Below, in pieces: positions 41,751-50,180 of a stretch of 64,000 nucleotides of DNA. Source of the DNA: JAJXXT01 sp963764465 (lineage in GTDB: Bacteria; Pseudomonadota; Alphaproteobacteria; Acetobacterales; Acetobacteraceae); contig CAVXSO010000007.1 of assembly GCA_963764465.1 (NCBI GenBank), positions 124,001 to 188,000 of the forward strand, read 5' to 3'. Under the pieces are notes generated by a model that was not told where the DNA came from, did no database searches, and was given only the letters and a program-made list of their open reading frames with translations. Position 1 is the stretch's first letter. Each line of letters opens with the position of its first letter. Both the position numbers and the translations under genes were made by a program.

Positions 41751-43292
41751 ATGGAAACCGTGAATTGGACCGCCCTCATCATCTTCCTTGCCCTGTTCGC
41801 GCTGGTGACCTGGCTCGGCTTCGCCTCCGCCCGCTGGCGGCAGGGCAACCTGGACGAGCTGCATGAATGGGGCCTGGGCGGGCGGCGCTTCGGCACCGTC
41901 GTTTCCTGGTTCCTGATCGGCGGCGACCTCTACACCGCCTACACCTTCATCGCGGTGCCGGCGCTCGCGTTCGGCGCCGGGGCGCTCGCGTTCTTCGCGG
42001 TGCCCTACACGATCATCGCCTACCCCATCCTGTTCATCGTATTCCCGCGGATGTGGAACGTCTGCCACCGGCGGGGCTACATGACGGCGGCGGATTTCGT
42101 CACGGGCCGCTTCGGCAACCGCTGGCTCGGCCTGGCGATCGCGCTCACCGGCATCCTCGCGACCATGCCCTACATCGCGCTGCAGCTCGTGGGCATCCAG
42201 GTGGTGGTCGGCGCGCTCGGCATTTCCGGGACCGGGATCATGGGGGACCTGCCGCTGATCATCGCCTTCGCGGTGTTGGCGGCGTTCACCTTCTCCTCGG
42301 GCCTGCGGGCGCCGGCCTCGATCGCGATCGTCAAGGACATCCTGATCTACGTCACCGCCTTCGTCGCGGTGGTCGCGATCCCGATCCACATGGGCGGGTT
42401 CGGGGCGATCTTCTCGGCCATCCCGAAGGCGAAGCTGCTGCTGCCGGTGCCGGGGCCCCACACGACCGGGGTCTACGGCGTGTACGCCACGCTCGCCTTC
42501 GGCTCCGCGCTCGCGCTGTTCATGTACCCGCACGCCATGACCGGCATCCTGGCCGCGTCAAGCTCGAAGGCGATCCGGCGCAACTCCATCATCATCCCGG
42601 CCTATTCGCTGATGCTCGGGCTGCTCACGCTGCTCGGCGTGTTCGCGGCGGCGGCGGGGTTGGCGAAGCTTCCGGAGTTCGCAAGCGGGTTCAAGCTGTT
42701 CGGCAACAGCTTTTCCGTGCCGGCGCTGTTCCTGCACTTCTTCCCCTCCTGGTTCGTCGGCATCGCCTTCGCCGCGGTGGGGATCGGGGCGCTGGTGCCC
42801 TCCGCGATCATGTCGATCGCGGCGGCGAACCTCTACACGCGCAACATCCACGGCCTGATCACCGGCCGCGCGCCGCAAGGGCCGCAGGAGGCGAGGATCG
42901 CCAAATGGGTCTCTCTGATCGTGAAGGTCGGGGCACTGGCGTTCATCGTATTCCTGCCATTGCAATACGCGATCCAGCTGCAGCTGCTGGGCGGCATCTG
43001 GATGATCCAGACGATGCCGGCGGTGATGCTGGGCGTGTTCACCCGCTGGTTCGACGACATCGCGCTGCTGATCGGCTGGGCGGTGGGAATGCTGATGGGC
43101 ACATGGATGGCGGCCTCGATGAACTTCGGCCCCGCCTACGTGCTGCACCTCGGCGGCTGGGCGCTGCCGGGGTACTCGGCGCTGTACTCGCTGATCGCCA
43201 ACCTCGTCGTCACGATCGTGCTCACGGTGGTGCTGCAGCGGATGCGTGGCGAGCCGCGCGACGCGACGATGGCTTCCGACTACGTCGCCTGA
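41751..43292 (+). CDS. Sodium:solute symporter family protein (MctP-like)
   Basis: A 513-residue membrane transporter with about 13 hydrophobic helices of the SSS family. WGLGGRRFGTVVSWFLIGGDLYTAYTF near the N terminus, RRGYMTAADFVTGRFGNRWLGL, and PALFLHFFPSWFVGIAFAAVGIGALVPSAIMSIAAANLYTRNI (segments LFLHFFPSWF and SIAAANLYTRNI) fit the monocarboxylate uptake (MctP) group. With the small protein before it, it is a two-gene operon. Likely imports short organic acids with sodium or protons. Confidence 0.9.
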   Translation: METVNWTALIIFLALFALVTWLGFASARWRQGNLDELHEWGLGGRRFGTVVSWFLIGGDLYTAYTFIAVPALAFGAGALAFFAVPYTIIAYPILFIVFPRMWNVCHRRGYMTAADFVTGRFGNRWLGLAIALTGILATMPYIALQLVGIQVVVGALGISGTGIMGDLPLIIAFAVLAAFTFSSGLRAPASIAIVKDILIYVTAFVAVVAIPIHMGGFGAIFSAIPKAKLLLPVPGPHTTGVYGVYATLAFGSALALFMYPHAMTGILAASSSKAIRRNSIIIPAYSLMLGLLTLLGVFAAAAGLAKLPEFASGFKLFGNSFSVPALFLHFFPSWFVGIAFAAVGIGALVPSAIMSIAAANLYTRNIHGLITGRAPQGPQEARIAKWVSLIVKVGALAFIVFLPLQYAIQLQLLGGIWMIQTMPAVMLGVFTRWFDDIALLIGWAVGMLMGTWMAASMNFGPAYVLHLGGWALPGYSALYSLIANLVVTIVLTVVLQRMRGEPRDATMASDYVA

Positions 43293-43298
43293 TTCGGG

Positions 43299-43330
43299 CA
43301 TGCCGGGCCGCGGCAACGCGGTCCGGCATG
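43299..43330. terminator. Strong 14-base-pair hairpin between convergent genes
   Basis: CATGCCGGGCCGCG and CGCGGTCCGGCATG pair over 14 positions (one G-U wobble on the plus-strand transcript) around a GCAA tetraloop. It lies in the 42-base gap between the symporter stop and the stop of the minus-strand acetyltransferase-like gene. Likely a two-way transcription end, though neither side has a long T tract. Confidence 0.6.
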
Positions 43331-43334
43331 GTCC

Positions 43335-44477
43335 TCACTCCTCGCCGTCGCGCCGATAGGGCGAAAGCTCCGCCAGCGCCTGCATCTGGGCGGCCTTCTC
43401 CGCCGCCTCCTCCTCCAGGAAATTCGCAACCGCCCGGCGCAGGCCGTGATGCGCGATCCAGTGCGCGGAATACGTGCCGGTGGGCAGGTAGCCGCGCTGG
43501 ATCTTGTGCTCGCCCTGAGCTCCGGCCTCGATCGTTGCGATACCGTTTCGTATCGCGAAATCGATCGCCTGGTAGTAGCAGAGCTCGAAATGCAGGAACG
43601 GGAATTCGCCCCGGCAGCCCCAGTTGCGGCCATAGAGCGTGTCAGGGCCGAGCACATTGAGCGCGCCCGCGACCCATTCGCGTCCGCGCCGCGCCAGCAT
43701 CAGCACCACGCGCTCGCCCAGCCGCTCGCTGAGCAGCGGGAAGAAGCGGCGCGTCAGATACGCGCTGCCCCATTTGCGGTCCACCGTCGAGGTGTAGAAG
43801 CCATAGAACGCATTCCAGGTCGCGGCGTCGACCTCCGGGCCGCGCAGGGTGACGAACTCCAGGCCCGCGCCCTGCGCCTCGCGCCGCTCGCGGCGGATGC
43901 TCTTGCGCTTGCGGCTCGAGAGGGCGGCGAGGAACGCCTCGAAATCGGCGTAGCCACGGTTGTGCCAGTGGAACTGCATGCCAGAGCGGCGCAGCCAGCC
44001 GGCATCGCCGAGGCCCTCCCATTCCGAATGCGTACAGAACGTGACGTGGACCGAGGAAAGCTCCAGCCCCTGGCAGGCGGAGGCCAGCGCCTGCGCCATC
44101 GCGGCAACCGGCGTGCCCTGGCGCAGCAGCAGGCGTGGTCCTGGCACGGGGCTGAACGGGCTCGCGACCTGCAGCTTCGGGTAGTACTGGCCGCCCGCAC
44201 GCTCCAGCGCATGCGCCCAGCCGTGGTCGAAGACATATTCGCCGTAGCTGTGGCCCTTCGCGTACATCGGCGCCAGGCCAGCGATCGCGCCCTCCGCATC
44301 GCGCAGCACCGCGTGGCGCGGCAGCCAGCCGGTGCGCGTGCCGGTGCTGCCGCTGTCCTCGACCGCGGCGAGGAAGGCGTGGGAGACGAACGGGTTGCCG
44401 CCCGCCAGCGCGTCCCACCCGGCCGGTGGGACGTCGTGGATCGAGGGGGCGAGGTCCAGCGTGAGCGCCGTGTCCAT
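43335..44477 (-). CDS. GNAT/FemAB-like acyltransferase family protein (COG3146 type)
   Basis: A 380-residue protein of the family annotated as peptidoglycan biosynthesis-like GNAT proteins. Features: NPFVSHAFLAAVEDSGSTG, the SYGEYVFDHGWAHALERAG region, the FEAFLAALSSRKRKSIRRER block and the C-terminal FLHFELCYYQAIDFAIRNGI, EAGAQGEHKIQRGY. Two GNAT-like folds are expected. Role and substrate are unknown. The start at 44477 is preceded by a large palindrome (44501-44556) and the RidA gene in the same direction. Confidence 0.85.
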   Translation of the reverse strand: MDTALTLDLAPSIHDVPPAGWDALAGGNPFVSHAFLAAVEDSGSTGTRTGWLPRHAVLRDAEGAIAGLAPMYAKGHSYGEYVFDHGWAHALERAGGQYYPKLQVASPFSPVPGPRLLLRQGTPVAAMAQALASACQGLELSSVHVTFCTHSEWEGLGDAGWLRRSGMQFHWHNRGYADFEAFLAALSSRKRKSIRRERREAQGAGLEFVTLRGPEVDAATWNAFYGFYTSTVDRKWGSAYLTRRFFPLLSERLGERVVLMLARRGREWVAGALNVLGPDTLYGRNWGCRGEFPFLHFELCYYQAIDFAIRNGIATIEAGAQGEHKIQRGYLPTGTYSAHWIAHHGLRRAVANFLEEEAAEKAAQMQALAELSPYRRDGEE

Positions 44478-44500
44478 GGCCGCCTATTTGGGCACGGCCA

Positions 44501-44556
44501 GAGCAATATCACCCTGACCGGCGCCAGATATTCCGGTCAGGGCGATGTAATTGCTC
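44501..44556. repeat. 56-base nested palindrome (REP/MITE-like)
   Basis: Inner perfect 10-base arms CCCTGACCGG (44512) and CCGGTCAGGG (44533) around an 11-base loop. Outer perfect 7-base arms GAGCAAT (44501) and ATTGCTC (44550). It lies in the 122-base gap between the RidA stop and the acyltransferase-like start, both on the minus strand. It could be a mobile palindrome remnant, a terminator or an mRNA processing site. No second copy was noticed in this window. Confidence 0.6.
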
Positions 44557-44599
44557 GCCAATCCAAGACGAGAGCGGCCCCAGCCGCGCCGCGGCCGTT

Positions 44600-45061
44600 C
44601 TACGCGATCTGGAACATGCCCTCCACCTCGACGGCGGCGTCGGCCGGCAGGCTGGGCACGCCGATGGTGCTGCGCGCATGCCGCCCGGCATCGCCGAACA
44701 CGGCGACTGCCAGGTCCGAGGCGCCGTTCATCACCAGCGCATGCTGGGAGAAATCTGGCGCGCAGGCGATGAAACCGCCGAGGCGCAGCACGCGGCGCAC
44801 CCGGCCGAGGTCGCCCAGCGCGGCACGCACCTGCGCGATGACATTGACGCAGCTTGCGCGCGCCGCCGCGGTGCCCTGCTCGATGCCGAGCCCGGCGCCC
44901 AGCTTGCCGGTGTGCAGGATCTTGCCGTCCACCAATGGCAGCTGGCCGGAGACGATGAGCAGGTCGCCGGCGATGCTGAAGGGCACGTAGTTGGCGATGG
45001 GCGCCGCGGGCGTGGGCAGGGTGATGCCGAGCTCGGCGAGGCGTTGTTCCGGTGTGCTCAT
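44600..45061 (-). CDS. RidA family protein (longer YjgF-like type)
   Basis: A 153-residue RidA relative. It begins RLAELGITLPTPAAPIANYVPF, the pattern of the longer branch, then LLIVSGQLPLVDGK, a CVNVIAQVRAALGDLGRV helix, and VFGDAGRHARSTIGVPSLPADAAVEVEGMF. The conserved arginine in RSTIGV is where RidA proteins bind the carboxylate of imino acids. The start overlaps the stop of the upstream ribonucleotide reductase-like gene by 4 bases. Confidence 0.87.
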   Translation of the reverse strand: MSTPEQRLAELGITLPTPAAPIANYVPFSIAGDLLIVSGQLPLVDGKILHTGKLGAGLGIEQGTAAARASCVNVIAQVRAALGDLGRVRRVLRLGGFIACAPDFSQHALVMNGASDLAVAVFGDAGRHARSTIGVPSLPADAAVEVEGMFQIA

Positions 45062-46536
45062 GATGCGTCTCCGACGATACGAAGCTGGCGCCGGCGCTGG
45101 CGTGGGCCGGCCTGGGGCAGGGCGAGCGGCAGCAGCGGCGCGCGATCGCGCGCCCCCTCTCCCACCGTGTCGCCATCTTCCGCCTCCGCCACGGGCACGG
45201 CAACGCCGAGGTAATTGGCGGCGAGGTTGCGGAACACGTAGTCGAGCAGCGAGGTGGCGTGGGCCACGGCGGGGTCGCCCTCCACCTCGCCGGCGGGGCC
45301 GAAGCGGGTGAAGGTGAAAGCCTCGACGAACTCCTGCAGCGGCACGCCGTGCTGCAGCCCGAGCGAGACGGCAACGGCGAAATTGTCCATCAGCCCGCGG
45401 AAGGCGGCACCCTCCTTGTGCAGGCCGACGAAGATCTCCCCGAGCCTGCCATCGGCGTACTCACCGGTGCGCAGATAGAGCTTGTGCCCGCCGATCGTGG
45501 CGCGCTGGGTGTAGCCGCTGCGCCGTGCCGGCAGCGCCTCGCGCGGCGGCGCGCTGGCCGCAGGGCGCGACGGCATCGCGTCCACATGCGGCGCGACACC
45601 GTCATGCATCGCGGCATGCGCCGCCTCGCTCACCGCGGGGAACGGCGAGTGGCCGGCGAGCAACTGCGCGATCGCCGTCTCCGGCGCGATGGCACGCGCG
45701 GCGAGCCAGGCTCGGGCGGTGTGGGTGAGCATCCCCGCGTCGTCGAGCGGCGAGAAGGCCGGGGCAATGCCGCCAGTCTCGACGCCGAGCAGGGCCTCCA
45801 CCGGCCCGGGCTCGGCGATCGCCGTCAGGCAGGCGTGGCGGCGCGCGCGGCCGGCGGCGCGCGCCTCCGCGCCGCGGATGGCAGCGGCAAGGCCGGGCAG
45901 CGCGTCCTCGGGCGCGGCCGACGGCACGGCGAGCGCCGGCGCGCGCGCGCCGTGCACGACCGCAAGGTCGGCGGAGGCGGCGGCGGTACTGGCCGCGAGC
46001 AGGCGCGCAAGGCCGCCGCCGATGCGCCGTGCGGCCGGGCTCGCGTAGTCGATGCCGAGGCGCGCCAGCAGCCCGGCGAGATCGGCCATGGAAACGGCGA
46101 CGCGATCCGCCTCCGGTGCGAGCAGCGCGAGCGCGCGCGCAGCGTCCTCGGTGGCGGCGGCGAAACCCGCCGCGTCGAACTCGCCGCAGGGCTCGACGAA
46201 GCCGGGCAGGGTCAGGACATAGCCCGGTGCCGCGACCTCGCCACGCCACAGCCAGGCAGACGGCGCGGCTCGCCGGGCGGCGAGGAGCGCGTGCAGGCGC
46301 GCGGCAAGCTCCGCGTCCGCCACCTCGACGGGGCGCAGCAGCGCCGTTGCGGCCCGCACGAGGTCGGCGGGACCAGCCTCGCCCACGAGTGCCAGCATGG
46401 CCGCGGCCGCGCCCTCGCCCCAGGCGGCGGGGAGCGTGACATGGCGCGGCGGGGCGTCGGGATCGGCGGCGGCCTCGTAGGTTGCAAGACGAGTGCCGTG
46501 CCAAGGTTTCGGATGGGGTCCGCGGGGCGTGCGCAT
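45058..46536 (-). CDS. TSCPD domain protein resembling the C terminus of B12-dependent ribonucleotide reductase
   Basis: A 492-residue protein. Residues about 335-445 closely follow the C-terminal part of NrdJ-type reductases: RRSGYTQRATIGGHKLYLRT, LGEIFVGLHKEGAAFRGLM, DNFAVAVSLGLQHGVPLQEF and VEAFTFTRFGPAGEV. The first 330 residues are alanine/arginine-rich and only loosely helical; I see no intact radical-site or B12 motifs. Full NrdJ is far longer (about 1200 residues). This may be a decayed or repurposed relative; it is probably not a ribonucleotide reductase by itself. Co-translated with the RidA gene. The absence of CxxC near the end (C terminus RRRQLRIVGDAS) means no reducing tail. Confidence 0.75.
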   Translation of the reverse strand: MRTPRGPHPKPWHGTRLATYEAAADPDAPPRHVTLPAAWGEGAAAAMLALVGEAGPADLVRAATALLRPVEVADAELAARLHALLAARRAAPSAWLWRGEVAAPGYVLTLPGFVEPCGEFDAAGFAAATEDAARALALLAPEADRVAVSMADLAGLLARLGIDYASPAARRIGGGLARLLAASTAAASADLAVVHGARAPALAVPSAAPEDALPGLAAAIRGAEARAAGRARRHACLTAIAEPGPVEALLGVETGGIAPAFSPLDDAGMLTHTARAWLAARAIAPETAIAQLLAGHSPFPAVSEAAHAAMHDGVAPHVDAMPSRPAASAPPREALPARRSGYTQRATIGGHKLYLRTGEYADGRLGEIFVGLHKEGAAFRGLMDNFAVAVSLGLQHGVPLQEFVEAFTFTRFGPAGEVEGDPAVAHATSLLDYVFRNLAANYLGVAVPVAEAEDGDTVGEGARDRAPLLPLALPQAGPRQRRRQLRIVGDAS

Positions 46537-46659
46537 GGCGCGAGCCTAGCCGAGCGGTCAGACGCGAGAAACCCCATTTGGGGGTCGAATTGCGGTTGGA
46601 CCGCAAAATCCTGTGGATAGAGTCGCGCGATACGGGGTGATGGAGGGGCGCCCGCGGCC

Positions 46660-48030
46660 TCAGCAGCAACCGCAGCCGAACACCGCCGGGCTGCCGAGTT
46701 TCTGCAGCATGCCGCGCCAGCGTGGCGTACGGGCGCCGATGCCGGCGAGGATGCGTTCCTGGTCGAGATGGACCGCCCGCCCCGCCTCCAGCGCCACCGC
46801 GCCGTCGATCACGGCGGTCACCACGTCGCTCGACCTGGCGTACCAGAGCAGCGCCGGGTAGCCGCCGTGGTAGGGTTGCAGGTGCGGGCGGTCGAGGTCG
46901 ATCGCGATCAGGTCGGCCTTCTTGCCGGCTTCCAGCGAGCCGATCTCGCCATCCAGCCCCAGCACGCGCGCCGCTCCCATGGTGGAGAACCACAGCGCCT
47001 GCTCGCTCGGGAGGAAATCGGCGTCGCCGAGGCGCACACGCATCGCGTTCATGGCGTAGCGCATGCCCTCGAACGGGTCGTTCAGCATCCAGTCCGTGCC
47101 GAACCCGGTGACGATGTGGCGCGCCAGGATAGCATCGAGGCGCGGGAAACGGCCGCGGCGCGGATAGATGGTGGGACAGAGCGCGTAATGCGCGCCCGAG
47201 CCCGCCACCGCGTCGAGGTCGGCGTCGTCGGCGTAGCTCAGATGCGCGCACACCACGTCCGGCGCCAGCAGGCCGATGCGCCGGAGATAGGCGAGCGGCC
47301 CCACGCCATGGGTTGCGCGGATGTGGTCGTACTCGCGCTGCGACTGCGCGGTGTGGATGTGCATCCCGACGCCGAGCCGCGTGGCCTCGGCGCGCGCCGC
47401 CTGGTGCAGCTCCGGCGCACACGTGTCCGATCCGTGGGTGCCGATGCGCGCGCGGATCCGCCCCCCGGCGCGGCCATTCCACGCGGCGGCGAAATCCACC
47501 CCCTCGCGCAGCCGCTTCTCGCCCAGCGCGTTGCGGCTGTAGTCGCCGAGATGCAGGTTCTCCAGCTGCACGTCGAACACTTTCTGCGCGATGTCGGCGC
47601 GCAACCCGCAGCGCTCCACCACCTCGGCCAGCCGCGCGGGTGCGTACCAGAGGTCGTTGATGGTGGTCACGCCGGCGCGCAGCAGATCGAGGCATCCAAG
47701 CTCCGCCAGCGCCGCCCATTCCTCCTCGGCGATGTCCTTCTCCATGCGGAAGGCGACGCTGTAGAGCCCGACGCCGCCGCTGGCATCGTCGGTCTGGCTG
47801 CGGAAGATGAGCGAGGCGGCGTGGCTGTGGCAGTTGACGAAGCCCGGCAGCACGGCGCGGTTCGTGCCGTCGATCACCCGCGCGGCGTTCCAGGCGCCCG
47901 CGGGCTTGCGCGGCCCGGCATAGACGATCCGCCCGTCCCGCACCGCCACCTCGCCGCCGGCGATGATCGGCAGACCCTCGCTCATCGGATAGAGGTAATC
48001 GGCCCCCACCAGCAGATCGATCGCGTCCAT
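46660..48030 (-). CDS. Amidohydrolase family protein (deaminase type)
   Basis: A 456-residue TIM-barrel metal hydrolase of the SAH/guanine/8-oxoguanine deaminase-like group. Metal and catalytic sites: VNCHSHAA (HxH), MHIHTAQSQRE, VVCAHLSYAD and FGTDWMLNDP. The C-terminal beta-sandwich has SLEAGKKADLIAIDLDRPH. The protein ends in a small cysteine cluster (FGCGCC), which is odd for this family. The start at 48030 (MDAIDLLVGADYL) follows a GGGGAGG; an ATG at 48042 is possible, and the longer frame is low-complexity. Substrate unknown; an aminated purine or pterin is likely. Confidence 0.85.
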   Translation of the reverse strand: MDAIDLLVGADYLYPMSEGLPIIAGGEVAVRDGRIVYAGPRKPAGAWNAARVIDGTNRAVLPGFVNCHSHAASLIFRSQTDDASGGVGLYSVAFRMEKDIAEEEWAALAELGCLDLLRAGVTTINDLWYAPARLAEVVERCGLRADIAQKVFDVQLENLHLGDYSRNALGEKRLREGVDFAAAWNGRAGGRIRARIGTHGSDTCAPELHQAARAEATRLGVGMHIHTAQSQREYDHIRATHGVGPLAYLRRIGLLAPDVVCAHLSYADDADLDAVAGSGAHYALCPTIYPRRGRFPRLDAILARHIVTGFGTDWMLNDPFEGMRYAMNAMRVRLGDADFLPSEQALWFSTMGAARVLGLDGEIGSLEAGKKADLIAIDLDRPHLQPYHGGYPALLWYARSSDVVTAVIDGAVALEAGRAVHLDQERILAGIGARTPRWRGMLQKLGSPAVFGCGCC

Positions 48031-48185
48031 CCCCCTCCCCATCCTTCGCCGGCCCCCATCCTTCGCGGGGCCCCATCCGTTGCGGCGCCCCCGTTCTTCG
48101 CTGCGCCCCGTCCTTCGTCGCGCCGCCGCGCTTCGTCGCGCCGCCGCGTCCTTCGTCGCGCCGCCGTCCTTCGTCGCGATTGAAG
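48031..48185. repeat. Degenerate tandem repeats upstream of the amidohydrolase
   Basis: About 150 bases of imperfect repeats built on CCTTCGTCGCGCCGCCG and shorter CCCATCCTTCG units. They continue the open frame of the amidohydrolase upstream as a low-complexity stretch rich in ATKDGG-like peptides. More likely slippage-prone DNA than coding sequence. It covers most of the divergent gap to the NDUFA12 gene. Confidence 0.65.
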
Positions 48186-48292
48186 TCCGGACGGCGGACG
48201 CTGTCACCTCCCTTGCGGCCGCCTTTCCGGGCCTTCGGGGCGGGCAAGCCGGGGTGATGGACCGGCGTGCGCGCGCGCCCTATATCGGGGCC

Positions 48293-48640
48293 ATGAACAT
48301 CGGCACGCTCATCTTTACCTGGCTGCATGGGCGCCAAGTTGGCGACGACGAGGCCGGCAACCGCTATTTCGAGGAACGCCGGCCACGCCGAGCCCGCGCT
48401 CGGCGCTGGGTGCTCTATGCCGGCGTCCCCGAGGCGAGCGCGGTGCCGCCGGAATGGCATGCCTGGCTGCACTACACGGTCGATGCCCCGCTCACGGGGC
48501 CGAAGCGGACCTGGCAGACACCGCACCGCCCGAACGCGACCGGCACGCCGGCGGCCTACCGGCCGGCCGGGCACGACTATGCCGGCGGCCATCGGCAGGC
48601 CGCGACAGGCGACTACGAGGCCTGGACGCCTGGAAACTAG
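48293..48640 (+). CDS. NADH:ubiquinone oxidoreductase accessory subunit NDUFA12 family
   Basis: A 115-residue protein matching the mitochondrial NDUFA12/B17.2 accessory subunit of complex I, present in Alphaproteobacteria. Typical segments are TWLHGRQVGDDEAGNRYFEER, RRWVLYAG, PPEWHAWLHYTVDAPL and QTPHRPNATGTPAAY. The C terminus is a proline/tyrosine tail. The ATG at 48293 gives the standard N terminus (MNIGTLIFTWLHG). Followed by mlaD and a DUF2155 gene, a conserved order in this bacterial order. Confidence 0.92.
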   Translation: MNIGTLIFTWLHGRQVGDDEAGNRYFEERRPRRARARRWVLYAGVPEASAVPPEWHAWLHYTVDAPLTGPKRTWQTPHRPNATGTPAAYRPAGHDYAGGHRQAATGDYEAWTPGN

Positions 48641-48667
48641 AGGCCCCGAAGCAGAGATGAGGCCGGC

Positions 48668-49159
48668 ATGAGCGGCACGCGGCGCAACGCGGCGGAATTG
48701 CTGACCGGAGCGGTGGTCATCGCGATCGCCGTCGGCTTCCTCGCCTATGCCGTTGCCGGCACCGGGCGGGCGAGCGCCGGCGGCTACGAACTCACGGCGC
48801 GGTTCGACCGGATCGACGGGCTCGCCATTGGCGCGGATGTCCGCCTCGCGGGCGTCAAGGTCGGCCGCGTCGTCGACGAGAAGATCGATCCGCAGACCTT
48901 CCAGGCGGTGGTCACGTTCTCGGTACAGAACGACATCAAGCTGCCGAAGGACAGTTCCGCGCAGATCACGACGGCGGGCCTGCTCGGCGGCAGCGTGCTG
49001 GCCGTGGTACCGGGTGGCGACAACGCCACGATTCCGCCGGGCGGGACGGTGACGATCACGCAGTCCGCGGTCAGCCTCGAGGACCTGCTGGGCAAGTTCA
49101 TCTTCAACGTCTCCGACCTGACGAAGGCCGTGCAACAGAAATTGCCGACACCGAAATGA
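48668..49159 (+). CDS. mlaD: Outer membrane lipid asymmetry protein MlaD
   Basis: A 163-residue inner-membrane-anchored protein with a single MCE domain. The N-terminal helix is ELLTGAVVIAIAVGFLAYAVAG. The MCE domain contains YELTARFDRIDGLAIGADVRLAGVKVG (segment FDRIDGLAIGADVRLAGV) and SSAQITTAGLLGGSVLAVVPGG. MlaD forms the hexameric ring of the MlaFEDB phospholipid transporter. The other mla genes are not adjacent. The next small gene overlaps by 4 bases. Confidence 0.92.
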   Translation: MSGTRRNAAELLTGAVVIAIAVGFLAYAVAGTGRASAGGYELTARFDRIDGLAIGADVRLAGVKVGRVVDEKIDPQTFQAVVTFSVQNDIKLPKDSSAQITTAGLLGGSVLAVVPGGDNATIPPGGTVTITQSAVSLEDLLGKFIFNVSDLTKAVQQKLPTPK

Positions 49160-49410
49160 GCACTCCGGGCGTCGACGCGACACGAAGCGAGGCGGCACGG
49201 GCCGAGACACCCGTCACCTGGATGGGGCGCGACGGCAAGCCTGTCTCCTGCCGCGAGAAGCTTAAGGTGCTGGAGGAGAACCGCGCCGAGGTGGCCAGCG
49301 TGCTGCGCGAGGCCTTCGAGGACGCGGTGATCATGGGCGTCGACCCCGAGGCGATGCGCGCGTTGCTGGCGGCGATAGTCGCGCGGCTCGACAGCCCGCA
49401 CCGGCCGTGA
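49156..49410 (+). CDS. Small conserved-looking protein of unknown function
   Basis: An 84-residue, cytoplasmic, acidic and helical protein (CREKLKVLEENRAEVASVLREAFEDAVIMGVD). It starts in the mlaD stop (ATGA) and ends in the GTG start of the DUF2155 gene, so it is translationally coupled on both sides, which supports it being real. No family recognised. No signal peptide or membrane helix. Confidence 0.7.
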   Translation: MSTPGVDATRSEAARAETPVTWMGRDGKPVSCREKLKVLEENRAEVASVLREAFEDAVIMGVDPEAMRALLAAIVARLDSPHRP

Positions 49411-50159
49411 AGCATGCCCTGCTGGCGGGCGCGGCGCTGCTCGCCGCGGCTGCGCTCACCCCTGCCCGCGCGCAGCAGACGGCGCCGGTGACCCCGGTGA
49501 CGCCGCTGCCGCTTTCCGGCACCGCCGCACCCGCACCCGATACGGCAGCCGCGGCGGCGGCCGCAGCGGCGGCGGCGGCGCAAGCCCAGGCTCCGTCGGC
49601 CCCTCCGGCACCTGCGGCAATGCCTGCCGTTCCCGCGCCGGCGATCCCGGCCCCCACCGGCGTGCCGCCGGCCAGCGGGGCACCGGCCAGCGGGGCACCG
49701 GCCAGCGGGCCGCCAGCGGCTGGCGCGACCCAGGCGCCGGGCCAGCCAGCCGCGCCAGGCAGCGCGCCGGTAGCCGGGGCGCCCGTGACCGGGGCACCCG
49801 CGCCCGCCACGGCAGCGCAGCCGGCACAACCCCCGCAATTGACGCCCCCGGCGCAGGGCCCGGCCTGGATGCCGATGGGGCGCGTGACGCTGGACGTGCT
49901 CGACACCATCACCGGGCGGTCGCAGCAGCTAGACGGCGCGGTCGGCGCCGCGCTGCGCTTCGAGAGCCTGACCATCACCGCAAAGGGCTGCTACACGCGC
50001 CCGCCCACCATGCGCGAAGATTCCGCCGCCTGGCTCGACATCCTCGACGCGCATCCGGGCGAGAAGGACTTCTCCGGCTGGCTGCTGGCGAAGGAACCGG
50101 CGATCGCCATCTACGACAACCCGAACTACGACGTGCGGCTGGTCTCGTGTACACCGTGA
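49407..50159 (+). CDS. Exported DUF2155 domain protein
   Basis: A 250-residue exported protein. Residues 1-22 form a signal peptide (VKHALLAGAALLAAAALTPARAQ). A low-complexity Ala/Pro linker follows to about 150, with short GAPASGAPASGPPAAG-like repeats. The last 95 residues are the DUF2155 domain (GRVTLDVLDTITGRSQQL, LTITAKGCYTRPP, EKDFSGWLLAKEPA, NPNYDVRLVSC). Start is a GTG overlapping the preceding stop (GTGA). The domain is found next to NDUFA12/mlaD in Alphaproteobacteria; role in the cell envelope is inferred only from export. Confidence 0.86.
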   Translation: MKHALLAGAALLAAAALTPARAQQTAPVTPVTPLPLSGTAAPAPDTAAAAAAAAAAAAQAQAPSAPPAPAAMPAVPAPAIPAPTGVPPASGAPASGAPASGPPAAGATQAPGQPAAPGSAPVAGAPVTGAPAPATAAQPAQPPQLTPPAQGPAWMPMGRVTLDVLDTITGRSQQLDGAVGAALRFESLTITAKGCYTRPPTMREDSAAWLDILDAHPGEKDFSGWLLAKEPAIAIYDNPNYDVRLVSCTP

Positions 50160-50180
50160 TCGCGCGCCGGGCGTGAGCGC

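Noticed and set aside
45602..49210. A minus-strand open frame of about 1200 codons across several genes
   Set aside because: High GC and codon bias keep an antisense frame open over mlaD, NDUFA12, the amidohydrolase and the NrdJ-like gene. Its translation is low-complexity and has no family features, while each gene on the other frames is well supported.
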